DNA of 64,000 nt from Flavobacteriaceae bacterium PS02334 (GCA_029959295.1 JASCOH010000007.1:62001-126000), one strand, 5' to 3'; positions 42,536 to 52,096 are shown, counted from the stretch's first letter. Made by a program: numbers and translations. The notes: generated from the letters alone by a model not told the origin.

Positions 42536-45082
42536 ATGGAAATCGTCTTATTACTCGCCGTCTTCGTCTTTCTCATTGTGATTTACAATAATCAGAACTC
42601 AAAATTCAGCAACTTGGAAAAAAATATTTCAGACCTGAACAAGAGGTTTGAAATCTTGAGAAAACAAGGACAGATTATCGAAAAGCCACAAGAAACCGAA
42701 AGTAAACCTAAGGAAGAAAAGCCTTATTTTACTCCTATTCCTGATTCGCAAATGCCAATTCAGGAGAAAAAACCAGAACCAACAATTATTCCGCAGGAAG
42801 AAAAACCTAAAATTGAAACGGCGGCTTTTGCAGAAAATATTCCTGCAGAAAAACCGTTGCCAAAACCAGTTGTAGAAATCCGTGAAACTCCAAAACCTTT
42901 AGTTCCAAGACAAGAAATTCCGAAAGTAATTTTGCCTCCGCAGAAATCATGGTGGGAAAATTTCAAGCATAATAATCCGGATTTGGAGAAATTTATTGGA
43001 GAAAATCTTATCAATAAAATCGGCATCTTGATTCTTGCTTTGGGAATCAGTTATTTGGTAAAATTAGGCATCGACCAAAACGTAATTACGGAACCGATGC
43101 GAGTTGGAATCGGTATTTTAGCAGGATGTATCGTCATGCTTTTTGCGCACAAACTGCGTATAAATTACAAAGCTTTTAGTTCCGTTTTAGTCGCTGGAGC
43201 AATTTCTATATTCTATTTTACGATTGCCATCGCCTTTCATGATTATCACTTGATCGGTCAAACCGTTGCGTTTGTAATCATGGTCGTTATCACTTTATTC
43301 AGCGCCTTTATTTCGATTTCTTATGATCGAATGGAACTCGCCACAATTTCCTTAATTGGCGGTTTTGCCGTTCCATTTATGGTCAGCACCGGACAAGGAA
43401 ATTATGTCGTTTTGCTGACTTACATCTTAATTATTGACATTGGAATTCTGCTGATCGCTTATTTCAAAAAGTGGAATTTCTTAAATATACAAGCTTATGT
43501 TTTCACCATGTTGCTTTATTGTAGCTGGCTTTCCACGATTATTGGCGAACCCAAAGCACCTTATTTTGGCGCTTTAATCTTCGGATTTTTATTTTATTTC
43601 ACTTTCATCTTGATGAATATCATCAATAATATAAAGAACAAAGGCGAATTTTCAAATTGGCAATTGGCCATTCTTTCCAGCAACACGTTAATTTTCTATG
43701 GCTCAGGAATGCTGATTTTAAACAGTTATCATCCTGAATTTAAAGGTTTGTTCACGACTTTGCTTGCTTTGTTTAATTTGATTTATGCTTGGTATTTGTA
43801 CAAAAGATTTGGTGTGGAAAAAAGAGTTATTTACATCTTGATCGGAATGACGCTCACATTCGCGACACTAGCAATCCCGATTCAATTTGAAGGCAATTAT
43901 ATCACATTATTTTGGGCTGCGGAAGCTGTCGTTTTAATTTGGCTTTCTCAAAAATCTGAAATTAAGACTTTCAAATTTGCTTCTGCAATCGTGCATTTCT
44001 TGATGTTGATGAGCTTAATTATCGATTGGTCGAAACTTTATAATTCAGAAAATATTTTATCCGTAATTATAAATCCCGCTTTTTTAACCGGACTTTTCGC
44101 CGTCGCAAGTTTTATTGCCGTTTTCTATCTTTTGAAGAAGGAAACTGAAGAACCAACTTTTTTAGGAATCACTTTTAATCCTCAGAATTACAGTACTTAC
44201 GCCAAAATCATGGCAGTTGTTTTGGCTTATTTTGGAGGTTTCATTGAACTTTCTTATCAAGCAAATATTTATTTAGAAAGCAGTTCTGCTTTAAATTACC
44301 TGAAAGTCGTTTATCATTTTATCTTCAGCGTCATCTTTATTTTTATTTCATTTAAAGGAAAAAATGTTTCGTTCAAAAACTTAGCTTCAATTCTTGCAAG
44401 CACAAATATCATCTTGTTTATTTTCCTGGCTTCACATTTTGCTTTTTCAGAACAGGAAGATTATTATATTGGAAAAATAAGTTTTCCACTGGCTTATTTG
44501 TTGCATTTTGTTTCGCTAATTCTGACGGCTTATTTTGTTTCCGTTTTATATAAAACTCGAGAAGAAAATATTGTTTTCAAACAATTCAGCAATAAAACGA
44601 TTTTGATTATTGCCTCGTTATTATTGGTATATCTGGCAAGTTCTGAATTGATGTTGCATTCAGTTGCCATTTCTCGAAACCAGATTTCTGACGCAGAGAC
44701 TCAGGATGCTTTGAAAAATTATATCGGATCCACAAAGGAGGAAGCGATCTATTATTACGCAAATGACAAAATAAATGAAGTAGAAAATCAAGTAATAAAA
44801 ACAGGTTATCCGATTTTGTGGGGTGCGCTTGCCTTCCTTTTCTTGATTGTCGGAATCAAACGAAATGTCAAAAACCTGAGAATTATCGCTTTACTATTAT
44901 TAGGAATTACAATTTTAAAATTATTCATTTATGATATTCGAAATGCTTCTGAAACTGGAAAAATCATCGCTTTCATATTATTAGGCGTCTTGATTTTAAT
45001 TATTTCTTTTGTATATCAAAAATTAAAAGTGCTAGTTTTAAGCAATCCAACTGAAGAAAAACCGACCAATGAAAACAATTAA
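42536..45082 (+). CDS. DUF2339 polytopic membrane protein
   Basis: An 848-residue protein. An N-terminal TM segment (2-19) is followed by a coiled-coil and a Pro/Glu/Lys-rich linker (about 60-140), then about 20 TM segments to residue 840. This layout matches the DUF2339 family. Its last 14 bases overlap the start of a DUF3999 gene; those two families are typical partners. An envelope role is suggested by the architecture, not shown. Confidence 0.88.
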   Translation: MEIVLLLAVFVFLIVIYNNQNSKFSNLEKNISDLNKRFEILRKQGQIIEKPQETESKPKEEKPYFTPIPDSQMPIQEKKPEPTIIPQEEKPKIETAAFAENIPAEKPLPKPVVEIRETPKPLVPRQEIPKVILPPQKSWWENFKHNNPDLEKFIGENLINKIGILILALGISYLVKLGIDQNVITEPMRVGIGILAGCIVMLFAHKLRINYKAFSSVLVAGAISIFYFTIAIAFHDYHLIGQTVAFVIMVVITLFSAFISISYDRMELATISLIGGFAVPFMVSTGQGNYVVLLTYILIIDIGILLIAYFKKWNFLNIQAYVFTMLLYCSWLSTIIGEPKAPYFGALIFGFLFYFTFILMNIINNIKNKGEFSNWQLAILSSNTLIFYGSGMLILNSYHPEFKGLFTTLLALFNLIYAWYLYKRFGVEKRVIYILIGMTLTFATLAIPIQFEGNYITLFWAAEAVVLIWLSQKSEIKTFKFASAIVHFLMLMSLIIDWSKLYNSENILSVIINPAFLTGLFAVASFIAVFYLLKKETEEPTFLGITFNPQNYSTYAKIMAVVLAYFGGFIELSYQANIYLESSSALNYLKVVYHFIFSVIFIFISFKGKNVSFKNLASILASTNIILFIFLASHFAFSEQEDYYIGKISFPLAYLLHFVSLILTAYFVSVLYKTREENIVFKQFSNKTILIIASLLLVYLASSELMLHSVAISRNQISDAETQDALKNYIGSTKEEAIYYYANDKINEVENQVIKTGYPILWGALAFLFLIVGIKRNVKNLRIIALLLLGITILKLFIYDIRNASETGKIIAFILLGVLILIISFVYQKLKVLVLSNPTEEKPTNENN

Positions 45083-46307
45083 GCACATACTATTTATTGT
45101 ATTTTTAATAACGTCAAGTTTGGCCTTTTCGCAAGATTTCGCCGTGGAAGGAAAAATTTCTGGCATTCAAGCTAACGGATTACATTCTGTTTTGATTACG
45201 CCAGAAATTCGATCTTTGTCCAATGAAAATCTTTCTGATATTCGGATTTTTGATTCGAAAAACCGGGAAACTCCTTATTTTCTGAGTAATGATTTAAAGA
45301 CAACTTCCACAGCTTTTGAAGAATATAAAATCATTTCAAAAAATACTATTCCTAACAAAAGTTCTTCGGTAATTTTTGAAAACAATTCGAATAAAAACCT
45401 GATAGAAATAACGCTTGCCATTGCTAATTCGGACGTAGAAAAAAGCTACAACATCAGCGGAAGCAACGATTTGACAGAATGGTTCGGGCTTGTAAACAAT
45501 CGTTTGCTGAATGATTTGTCAGATTCAGAAAACACTTTTATTTATAAAAACATTCCGGTTCCGAATAATAAATATCGCTATCTGAAGATTGATTTTAATG
45601 ACAAGAAAACGCTTCCTATTGCCGTTTTAAAAGTGGGTAAATTCTCAAGCCAAACTTCAGCTTCCGCTTTGCAAGAAATTAAAAAGGAAGAATTTAAAAT
45701 CCAAGAATTTCCCAAAGCTAAAAAAACCCGAATTACCTTTAAGTTTGAAAATTCTCAAATCATAAACCAAATTTCTTTTACTATAAAAAATGCTTCTTTA
45801 TATCGAAGAACTGCAAAAATAATCGTGAACAGAACTGAAGTTTATAAAAAGAGAAAAAAGAATTACGAAGAAAATTTAGAAAATTTTGAATTGATTTCAG
45901 GTTCCACAAACACTTTTTCTATTGCATCATTGCGCGAAAAAGAATTTTATATCGACATTGAAAACCAAGATAATCAGCCTCTTTCAATTTCAGAAGTAAC
46001 CCTTTTTCAAAATCCGATTTATTTGGTTGCTGATTTGAATTCTGGAGAAAATTATACGCTGAAAGCTGGAGATCCAAATTTATCAGAACCACATTATGAC
46101 CTTTCCTCTTTTCAAAATAGTATTTCAAAAGCATTGCCTGAAGCTCAAATTTCAAAAATTACTAGATTAAAAAAAGTTCAAAATTTAAGCCCTAAAAATA
46201 CTGCAATCTGGAGCCAGCCTTGGTTTATGTGGGTTTGCATTGGCATTGCAGGAATCATTATTTTCTATTTTTCACTGAGCTTGATAAAAGACATGAAGAA
46301 GAATTAA
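45069..46307 (+). CDS. DUF3999-type exported protein
   Basis: A 412-residue protein: signal peptide (about 1-22, ending AFS), a large beta-rich domain with IRIFDSKNRETPYFL near residue 60, and one C-terminal TM segment (385-408) with a short basic tail. This is the DUF3999 layout: an exported domain held by a C-terminal anchor. It overlaps DUF2339 by 14 bases, so the two are translationally coupled. Confidence 0.82.
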   Translation: MKTIKHILFIVFLITSSLAFSQDFAVEGKISGIQANGLHSVLITPEIRSLSNENLSDIRIFDSKNRETPYFLSNDLKTTSTAFEEYKIISKNTIPNKSSSVIFENNSNKNLIEITLAIANSDVEKSYNISGSNDLTEWFGLVNNRLLNDLSDSENTFIYKNIPVPNNKYRYLKIDFNDKKTLPIAVLKVGKFSSQTSASALQEIKKEEFKIQEFPKAKKTRITFKFENSQIINQISFTIKNASLYRRTAKIIVNRTEVYKKRKKNYEENLENFELISGSTNTFSIASLREKEFYIDIENQDNQPLSISEVTLFQNPIYLVADLNSGENYTLKAGDPNLSEPHYDLSSFQNSISKALPEAQISKITRLKKVQNLSPKNTAIWSQPWFMWVCIGIAGIIIFYFSLSLIKDMKKN

Positions 46308-46320
46308 TTTAAAAATTACT

Positions 46321-46548
46321 ATGAAAACAGTCACACAATTTGCCATGATTGGCACGGCGCTTTTGATTATAAATAGCTTGATTTATTTTGCAACTACTTT
46401 GATGCGTTTTAATTATTCTGAAGAATTATACATTATTCTCAGGGTTTTAGATCTGGTCGGATACATTTCTCTTTTTGCTTTTTTCTACACTTTATTACAG
46501 AAACAAATCACTAAAATTAAAGACGATGAGCAAAAACGAGATTTATGA
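46321..46548 (+). CDS. Small two-TM protein
   Basis: A 75-residue protein with TM segments at about 8-28 and 42-60 and a charged tail (KQITKIKDDEQKRDL). It begins 13 bases after the DUF3999 stop, so it is probably in that operon. No family recognised. Confidence 0.6.
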   Translation: MKTVTQFAMIGTALLIINSLIYFATTLMRFNYSEELYIILRVLDLVGYISLFAFFYTLLQKQITKIKDDEQKRDL

Positions 46549-46876
46549 TTTGCTAGAAATTTATCCGCCTGAAAATGATTTCAAGTCAATTGATGGAGGT
46601 CAAAACGTGGCAAAGCATCTGCTAATTCGAGTGTTTTCTATAATCTTAATTATTGGAACAATTTTGATTTATACGGAATTAGAAAATTTTGGCACCAATG
46701 ACACTCTGGGAATCTGGCTTGGATGCGCTATCCTTTTCATAATCTGGCTCTTTTTCCTAGCTATCGAAGCGATAGTGCTTCAGGTCAGAAAAAAATATAT
46801 TTTAAGAAATGTGAATTTGATATTAATTGGATTTGTCCTCCTATTAATAACCCTTTTTATCGGAACAAATCTATAG
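46526..46876 (+). CDS. Small two-TM protein, overlapping the previous gene
   Basis: Read from the ATG at 46526 (MSKNEIYDLLEIYPPENDFKS), 23 bases inside the preceding gene; a longer frame from 46475 lies mostly inside it. Residues 1-30 are cytosolic; TM segments follow near 35-55 and 60-80, with a possible third at 92-112. The overlap implies translational coupling. Function unknown. Confidence 0.6.
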   Translation: MSKNEIYDLLEIYPPENDFKSIDGGQNVAKHLLIRVFSIILIIGTILIYTELENFGTNDTLGIWLGCAILFIIWLFFLAIEAIVLQVRKKYILRNVNLILIGFVLLLITLFIGTNL

Positions 46877-46932
46877 CTAAAAACCCTTGAAAACTTTATC
46901 AAAAAAACAAAATCCACTCTCAATATAATTTC

Positions 46933-46940
46933 TATTTTTG
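46933..46940 (+). promoter_or_regulatory. -7 promoter element of udk
   Basis: TATTTTTG matches TAnnTTTG and ends 27 bases before the ATG at 46968. An in-frame TTG at 46938 overlaps it, which argues against TTG as the start. Confidence 0.6.
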
Positions 46941-46967
46941 CCTAAAGAAAACATAACACAACTTCTT

Positions 46968-47576
46968 ATGCTTATTATTGGAATTGCCGGAGGAACCGGA
47001 AGCGGTAAAACAACTGTTGTTCAGCAGATTATGAACGAACTTCCTCAGGCTGAAGTAGGAATTATTTCTCAAGATTCTTACTACAAAGAAAACCACGGAT
47101 TGAGTTTTGACGAGCGCGCGCTAATTAATTTTGATCATCCTCGAGCTATTGATTTTGAGCTTTTAGTAGCACAATTGAAAGAATTAAAAGCAGGAAATAA
47201 TGTGGAACAGCCTGTTTATTCTTTCGTAACACACAACAGAACAGACGACACCATTAATACGCATCCAAGAAAAGTGATGATTGTGGAAGGAATTTTGATC
47301 TTGGCAAATCCAGAATTGCGTGATATGTTTGATATTAAAATTTATGTCCATGCCGATTCTGACGAAAGATTGATCCGCCGCTTAAAACGCGATATTGCAG
47401 AAAGAGGTCGCGATATGGAAGAAGTTTTGAACAGATATCAAAACACTTTGAAGCCGATGCACGAGCAATTTATCGAGCCTACGAAGGCTTTTGCTGATAT
47501 TATTATTCCAAATGATAAATACAATACTGTTGCCATCGATGTGGTTCGTGCCGTAATCAATCAAAGAATTCTATAA
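46968..47576 (+). CDS. udk: Uridine kinase
   Basis: Udk phosphorylates uridine and cytidine to the monophosphates with ATP or GTP (pyrimidine salvage). Walker A GGTGSGKTT occupies residues 8-16, and ISQDSYYK, NFDHPRAIDF and HADSDERLIRRLKRD are family motifs (substrate and lid). Length 202 is normal. I use ATG 46968 because a promoter element overlaps the upstream TTG. A DivIC/FtsB-like gene starts 21 bases downstream. Confidence 0.95.
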   Translation: MLIIGIAGGTGSGKTTVVQQIMNELPQAEVGIISQDSYYKENHGLSFDERALINFDHPRAIDFELLVAQLKELKAGNNVEQPVYSFVTHNRTDDTINTHPRKVMIVEGILILANPELRDMFDIKIYVHADSDERLIRRLKRDIAERGRDMEEVLNRYQNTLKPMHEQFIEPTKAFADIIIPNDKYNTVAIDVVRAVINQRIL

Positions 47577-47597
47577 AAAATTGCCTAAATTTATCAA

Positions 47598-47954
47598 GTG
47601 AAAAATCCATTCAAAAATATTGCAAACCAGCATCCGTTGTTGAGATTCTTGACGAACAGATACTTTCTTGTGTTTGCCTTTTTTGTTGTTTGGATGATTT
47701 TTCTTGACAACTATTCCTTGCTCGACCATCGAATTCTAGACAAAGAAATCAACGAACTCGAAGACAACAAAGAATATTATAAAGACGAAATAAAACTGGA
47801 TGAAGAGAAAATAAAACTGCTCAAAAATCCAGACCAAATTGAAAAATACGCCCGCGAAAAATATTACATGAAGCGCGACAGCGAAGATATTTACATCATT
47901 GAATTTGAAGATGACTTGCCCGAAGAAGAAGTTGTGAAAAATAAATCGCTTTAA
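47598..47954 (+). CDS. Septum formation initiator, DivIC/FtsB type (GTG start)
   Basis: A 118-residue bitopic protein: TM segment about 22-40, then a coiled coil (INELEDNKEYYKDEIKLDEEKIKLLKNPD) and the conserved end DQIEKYAREKYYMKRDSEDIYIIEF. It should join FtsL and FtsQ-type proteins at the division site. The start is GTG (47598), the only start before the TM segment. It lies 21 bases after udk and 73 bases before mutA, in what looks like one run of genes. Confidence 0.85.
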   Translation: MKNPFKNIANQHPLLRFLTNRYFLVFAFFVVWMIFLDNYSLLDHRILDKEINELEDNKEYYKDEIKLDEEKIKLLKNPDQIEKYAREKYYMKRDSEDIYIIEFEDDLPEEEVVKNKSL

Positions 47955-48024
47955 ATTGCAATAGCAAAAAATCAATTTCAATAGCAATTTCGAATCATAA
48001 ATCGAAATTCATAAATCATAAATA
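47955..48024. repeat. Low-complexity repeat words upstream of mutA
   Basis: CAATAGCAA occurs twice (about 47959 and 47979), then CATAAATC-type words recur four times up to the mutA start. No hairpin or promoter stands out. Confidence 0.5.
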
Positions 48025-48027
48025 AAA

Positions 48028-49398
48028 ATGGCAGAATCTTTATTTGACGATTTCAATCCCGTTTCTTCCAAGCAATGGAAACAGCAGATTCAGTATGAGC
48101 TCAAAGGTGCTGATTACAATGAAACGCTGCTTTGGGAAAGTCCGGAAGGCATCAAAGTCAAGCCTTTTTATCACATCGATGAATTTGAAACGCCGATTTC
48201 AATTCATTCTCAAACCCAATCTTTTAGAATTACGCAGGATATTTTTGTCCATGATTTGGATAAATCTATCGGCCGTGCTTTAGAAACTTTGAATCGCGGC
48301 GCTGAAAGCATCCGATTTACGATTGAAAATGAAATTGACGTGGAAAAACTTTTGGAAAAGCTTCCTTTAGAAAAAACTGCAGTTTACTTTCATTTATCAT
48401 TTCTTTCAATCGATTTCGTTAAAAGGATCGATGTGGTTGCAAAGAATAAAAATGCTCAAATATTTGTACAAATTGATCCAATTGGAAATTTGGCGAAAGG
48501 CGGCAATTGGTATAAAAACTTAGATTCTGATTTCGATATTCTAAATACGATCTCAATTTCCTGCCAAAATATAAATTTCTTGAGCATAGACGGAAGTTTG
48601 TATCAGAATGCTGGCGCCAATATCGTACAGCAAATTGCCTATATTTTAGCACACACCAATGAATATTTCAACCGAGTTGCGACAATCTCAAAACCGATTG
48701 TTCTGCAAGTTGCCGTTGGAACCAATTACTTTTTTGAAATTGCTAAATTGCGCTCGTTGCGATTGCTTTTTGATTTGATTGCAAAGGAATATGATTATGA
48801 TTTAGGCTGCCATATTTTAGCGATTCCTACCAAGAGAAATAAAACTTTATATGATTATAATGTAAATATGCTTCGCACTACGACGGAATGTATGAGTGCA
48901 ATTTTGGGTGGCGCTGATGCGGTTTCTAATCTAGCTTATGACGCTTTGTACCATAAAGACAATGAATTCGGCGACAGAATTTCTCGAAATCAGTTGCTGG
49001 TTTTAAAGCACGAAAGTTATTTTGACAAAGTAGGAAATCCGGCTGACGGAAGTTATTATATCGAAAACCTGACACAGCAATTATCTGAAAAAGCGTTGGC
49101 TTTGTTTAAAGATATTGAAGCAAATGGCGGTTTTATCACACAATTAATCGAAGGAACCATCCAAAGAAAAATTCAGGAAAGCGCTTCAAAAGAGCAGGAA
49201 TTATTTGATTCAGGCAAAGAAATTTTATTAGGAACAAATAAATATCCGAATAAAAATGACCGAATGAGCCATGATTTAGAGCTTTTCCCGTTTGTAAAAT
49301 CAAAGCCGAGAAAAACGTTGGTTTCGCCGATTATTGAAAAAAGACTGGCTGAAAAGATGGAAATGGAACGTTTGGAAAGCGAGAAAGAAGCTCAATAG
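48028..49398 (+). CDS. mutA: Methylmalonyl-CoA mutase small subunit
   Basis: The non-catalytic beta subunit of the heterodimeric adenosylcobalamin-dependent enzyme that interconverts methylmalonyl-CoA and succinyl-CoA. It has the mutase TIM-barrel relics (NVNMLRTTTECMSAILGGADAVSNLAYDALYH and NPADGSYYIENLTQQLSEKA) but no DxHxxG B12 motif. At 456 residues it lacks the C-terminal degenerate B12 domain of actinobacterial MutA. It stabilises MutB. A toxin-antitoxin pair separates it from mutB. Confidence 0.93.
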   Translation: MAESLFDDFNPVSSKQWKQQIQYELKGADYNETLLWESPEGIKVKPFYHIDEFETPISIHSQTQSFRITQDIFVHDLDKSIGRALETLNRGAESIRFTIENEIDVEKLLEKLPLEKTAVYFHLSFLSIDFVKRIDVVAKNKNAQIFVQIDPIGNLAKGGNWYKNLDSDFDILNTISISCQNINFLSIDGSLYQNAGANIVQQIAYILAHTNEYFNRVATISKPIVLQVAVGTNYFFEIAKLRSLRLLFDLIAKEYDYDLGCHILAIPTKRNKTLYDYNVNMLRTTTECMSAILGGADAVSNLAYDALYHKDNEFGDRISRNQLLVLKHESYFDKVGNPADGSYYIENLTQQLSEKALALFKDIEANGGFITQLIEGTIQRKIQESASKEQELFDSGKEILLGTNKYPNKNDRMSHDLELFPFVKSKPRKTLVSPIIEKRLAEKMEMERLESEKEAQ

Positions 49399-49430
49399 AT
49401 TTTACTATATTTGAACTAAATAGAATTATT

Positions 49431-49661
49431 ATGGAAGCCATCAGAAAAATAGTTACAGTAAAGAACCACCAGATAAATATCACTTTACCTGAAGATTTTT
49501 ATGCAGATGAAGTTGAAGTAATCATTTTGCCAAAACAAGACGATTTTGAATTGACGGATGAAATGAAGCAAATTCTTGACCATCGAGCAAATGAACCAAC
49601 TGAAGAGTATTTGACTTCAGAAGAATCATTGTTGAGACTTAAGAAAAAACATGGATTATAA
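49431..49661 (+). CDS. Antitoxin of a RelE/ParE-type module
   Basis: A 76-residue acidic protein with a short N-terminal beta region (IRKIVTVKNHQINITLP) and a C-terminal helical half (ELTDEMKQILDHRANEPTEEYL), as in antitoxins of Bacteroidota RelE/ParE pairs. It starts 32 bases after mutA and overlaps the toxin gene by 11 bases. It should bind and neutralise the toxin and repress its own operon, but no operator is evident, and it may be transcribed with mutA. Confidence 0.8.
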   Translation: MEAIRKIVTVKNHQINITLPEDFYADEVEVIILPKQDDFELTDEMKQILDHRANEPTEEYLTSEESLLRLKKKHGL

Positions 49662-49944
49662 AATCGTTGTTTCGCCAAAAGCTCAGATTGAAATTGAAGA
49701 TATTTCAGAATATTATGTACAAATAAGTTTTACGGTTTTGAATAAATTTTATACGGAATTAGAAAATGCTTATAAATACTTGCAATCAAATCCTCATTTT
49801 CAAACTAGATATAAAAATTATAAAGCTGTTCCAATTAAAAAATTTCCATATCTATTGTTTTTTACAATAGATGAAATAAATAAAGTAGTCAAGGTTCTTT
49901 CTTGCTTTAATACTTCAAGAAACACGACAAAATACCCAAAATAG
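49651..49944 (+). CDS. RelE/ParE family toxin
   Basis: A 97-residue basic protein with the RelE/ParE fold pattern: an N-terminal strand (YKIVVSPKAQIEIEDISEYY), a helix, then SNPHFQTRYKNYKAVPIKKFPYLLFFTIDE with conserved Arg and the Lys-Phe-Pro-Tyr turn, and a final VVKVLSCFNTSRN. Members cut ribosome-bound mRNA or poison gyrase; which of the two cannot be told. It overlaps the antitoxin and ends 15 bases before mutB, so transcription into mutB is expected. Confidence 0.85.
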   Translation: MDYKIVVSPKAQIEIEDISEYYVQISFTVLNKFYTELENAYKYLQSNPHFQTRYKNYKAVPIKKFPYLLFFTIDEINKVVKVLSCFNTSRNTTKYPK

Positions 49945-49959
49945 ATTTTCTATTTAAAA

Positions 49960-52089
49960 ATGAAAAGAAAAAACATCCAACATATAAAATTAGCCAAAAG
50001 CCAAAAGCCAAAAGCCAAAAGTTTAGAAGAAGAAAATTTCTTGACTGCCGAAGGAATTGAGCTGAAGAAAATTTATTCTGAAGAAGATATTCAGGGTTTA
50101 GAACATTTGGAATTCGGAGCAGGTTTTGCACCGAATTTACGCGGTCCCTATTCCACAATGTATGTCCGCCGTCCGTGGACAGTTCGCCAATATGCGGGAT
50201 TTTCAACGGCCGAAGAAAGCAATGCTTTTTATAGAAGAAATCTTGCCGCTGGACAAAAAGGACTTTCGATTGCATTTGACCTTCCAACGCATCGCGGTTA
50301 TGATTCTGACCACGAACGTGTTGTTGGAGATGTTGGAAAAGCTGGTGTTGCCATTGATTCTGTTGAAGACATGAAAGTTTTGTTTGACCAGATTCCGTTA
50401 GACGAAATGTCGGTTTCCATGACTATGAATGGAGCGGTTTTACCAATCATGGCATTTTATATTGTCGCTGCAGAAGAACAAGGCGTAAAACCAGAATTGC
50501 TTTCGGGAACAATCCAAAATGACATCTTGAAAGAGTTTATGGTTAGAAACACCTATATCTATCCGCCAACGCCTTCAATGAAAATCATTGCTGATATTTT
50601 TGATTTTACCAGTAAAAAAATGCCGAAATTCAACTCGATTTCCATTTCTGGATATCACATGCAGGAAGCTGGAGCAACCGCAGATATTGAGTTGGCCTAC
50701 ACTTTGGCAGATGGCTTGGAATACATTAGAACAGGTTTGGCTGCCGGAATGAAAATCGATGAGTTTGCTCCTCGCCTTTCGTTCTTTTGGGCCATCGGGA
50801 TGAATCATTTTATGGAAATTGCAAAAATGCGAGCCGGAAGAATGCTTTGGGCAAAACTTTTGAAGCAATTTAATCCAAAGGATGAAAAATCACTGGCTTT
50901 GAGAACGCATTGCCAGACTTCGGGTTGGAGTTTGACTGAGCAAGATCCGTTTAATAATGTGGCTCGAACTGCTATTGAAGCGTCGGCTGCAGCTTTTGGA
51001 GGAACGCAATCTTTACATACAAATGCCTTAGATGAAGCGATTGCTTTACCAACCGATTTCTCTGCAAGAATTGCCAGAAATACTCAAATTTTCCTTCAAG
51101 AAGAAACAAAGATTACCAAAACCGTTGATCCTTGGGCAGGAAGTTATTACGTAGAAAAATTGACAGATGAAATTACCAAAAAAGCTTGGGAATTAATTTT
51201 GGAAGTAGAAGAATTAGGTGGAATGACAAAAGCCATCGAAGCCGGAATTCCTAAATTGAGAATTGAAGAAGCGGCTGCAAGAAAGCAAGCCAGAATTGAT
51301 TCTAGCCAAGATATTATTGTTGGCGTAAATAAATATAGATTAGAAAAAGAAGATCCGTTGCATATTTTAGATGTGGACAACCAGATGGTTCGCAGACAGC
51401 AATTGGAACAATTAGACAAAATAAAAGCTTCGAGAAATACGAAGAAAGTGAATGAACTTTTGAATAAATTGACCGAATCTGCAAAATCAGGAGAAGGAAA
51501 TTTATTAGAATTAGCAGTAAATGCAGCGCGAGAAAGAGCTACTTTAGGCGAAATCAGTGATGCTTTGGAAACTGTTTTTGGAAGATACAAAGCGCAAATT
51601 AAATCTTTTAGTGGCGTGTATAGCAAAGAAATTAAAGATGATAAAAGTTTTGCAACCGCAAAGCAAAAGGCAGATGAGTTTGCACAAAGTGAAGGTCGTC
51701 GCCCAAGAATTATGATTGCTAAAATGGGTCAAGATGGCCATGATCGCGGTGCAAAAGTAGTTGCAACTGGTTATGCCGATGTTGGTTTTGACGTGGATAT
51801 TGGTCCGTTATTTCAAACTCCGGCGGAAGCTGCAAAACAGGCTGTTGAAAATGACGTGCACATTTTAGGCGTTTCTTCTTTAGCAGCAGGTCACAAAACT
51901 TTGGTCCCTCAAGTGATCGAAGAATTGAAAAAATATGGTCGCGAAGATATTATGGTAATTGTTGGCGGCGTAATTCCGGCACAAGATTATCAGTATTTAT
52001 TTGATGCTGGCGCAGTTGCTGTTTTTGGTCCTGGAACTAAAATCAGTGAAGCCGCTATTACCATTTTGGACATTTTATTACAGGAATAA
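49960..52089 (+). CDS. mutB: Methylmalonyl-CoA mutase large subunit
   Basis: The catalytic alpha subunit. Active-site residues match the Propionibacterium enzyme with an offset of 11: Y78 (RQYAG), R196 (VRNTY) and H233 (SGYHMQEAG). The C-terminal B12 domain has [11 protein letters not shown], with the cobalt-ligand His. Start [11 protein letters not shown] is the usual beginning of this family, so ATG 49960 is kept. Residues 12-21 ([10 protein letters not shown]) derive from a 7-bp tandem repeat. It is separated from mutA by a toxin-antitoxin pair. Confidence 0.95.
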   Translation: MKRKNIQHIKLAKSQKPKAKSLEEENFLTAEGIELKKIYSEEDIQGLEHLEFGAGFAPNLRGPYSTMYVRRPWTVRQYAGFSTAEESNAFYRRNLAAGQKGLSIAFDLPTHRGYDSDHERVVGDVGKAGVAIDSVEDMKVLFDQIPLDEMSVSMTMNGAVLPIMAFYIVAAEEQGVKPELLSGTIQNDILKEFMVRNTYIYPPTPSMKIIADIFDFTSKKMPKFNSISISGYHMQEAGATADIELAYTLADGLEYIRTGLAAGMKIDEFAPRLSFFWAIGMNHFMEIAKMRAGRMLWAKLLKQFNPKDEKSLALRTHCQTSGWSLTEQDPFNNVARTAIEASAAAFGGTQSLHTNALDEAIALPTDFSARIARNTQIFLQEETKITKTVDPWAGSYYVEKLTDEITKKAWELILEVEELGGMTKAIEAGIPKLRIEEAAARKQARIDSSQDIIVGVNKYRLEKEDPLHILDVDNQMVRRQQLEQLDKIKASRNTKKVNELLNKLTESAKSGEGNLLELAVNAARERATLGEISDALETVFGRYKAQIKSFSGVYSKEIKDDKSFATAKQKADEFAQSEGRRPRIMIAKMGQDGHDRGAKVVATGYADVGFDVDIGPLFQTPAEAAKQAVENDVHILGVSSLAAGHKTLVPQVIEELKKYGREDIMVIVGGVIPAQDYQYLFDAGAVAVFGPGTKISEAAITILDILLQE
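49992..50021. repeat. Four copies of a 7-bp unit inside mutB
   Basis: AGCCAAA occurs four times without a break (49992-50019), followed by AG. It encodes residues 11-21. Because 7 is not a multiple of 3, a gain or loss of one copy shifts the frame. Confidence 0.9.
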
Positions 52090-52096
52090 ATATTTT

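Noticed and set aside
46475-46525. Upstream start for the 116-residue two-TM protein
   Set aside because: It would extend the overlap with the preceding gene to 74 bases and add a poorly hydrophobic leader.
49907-50287. 126-codon minus-strand frame across the start of mutB
   Set aside because: Antisense to the conserved mutB start and the toxin 3' end; no family resemblance.
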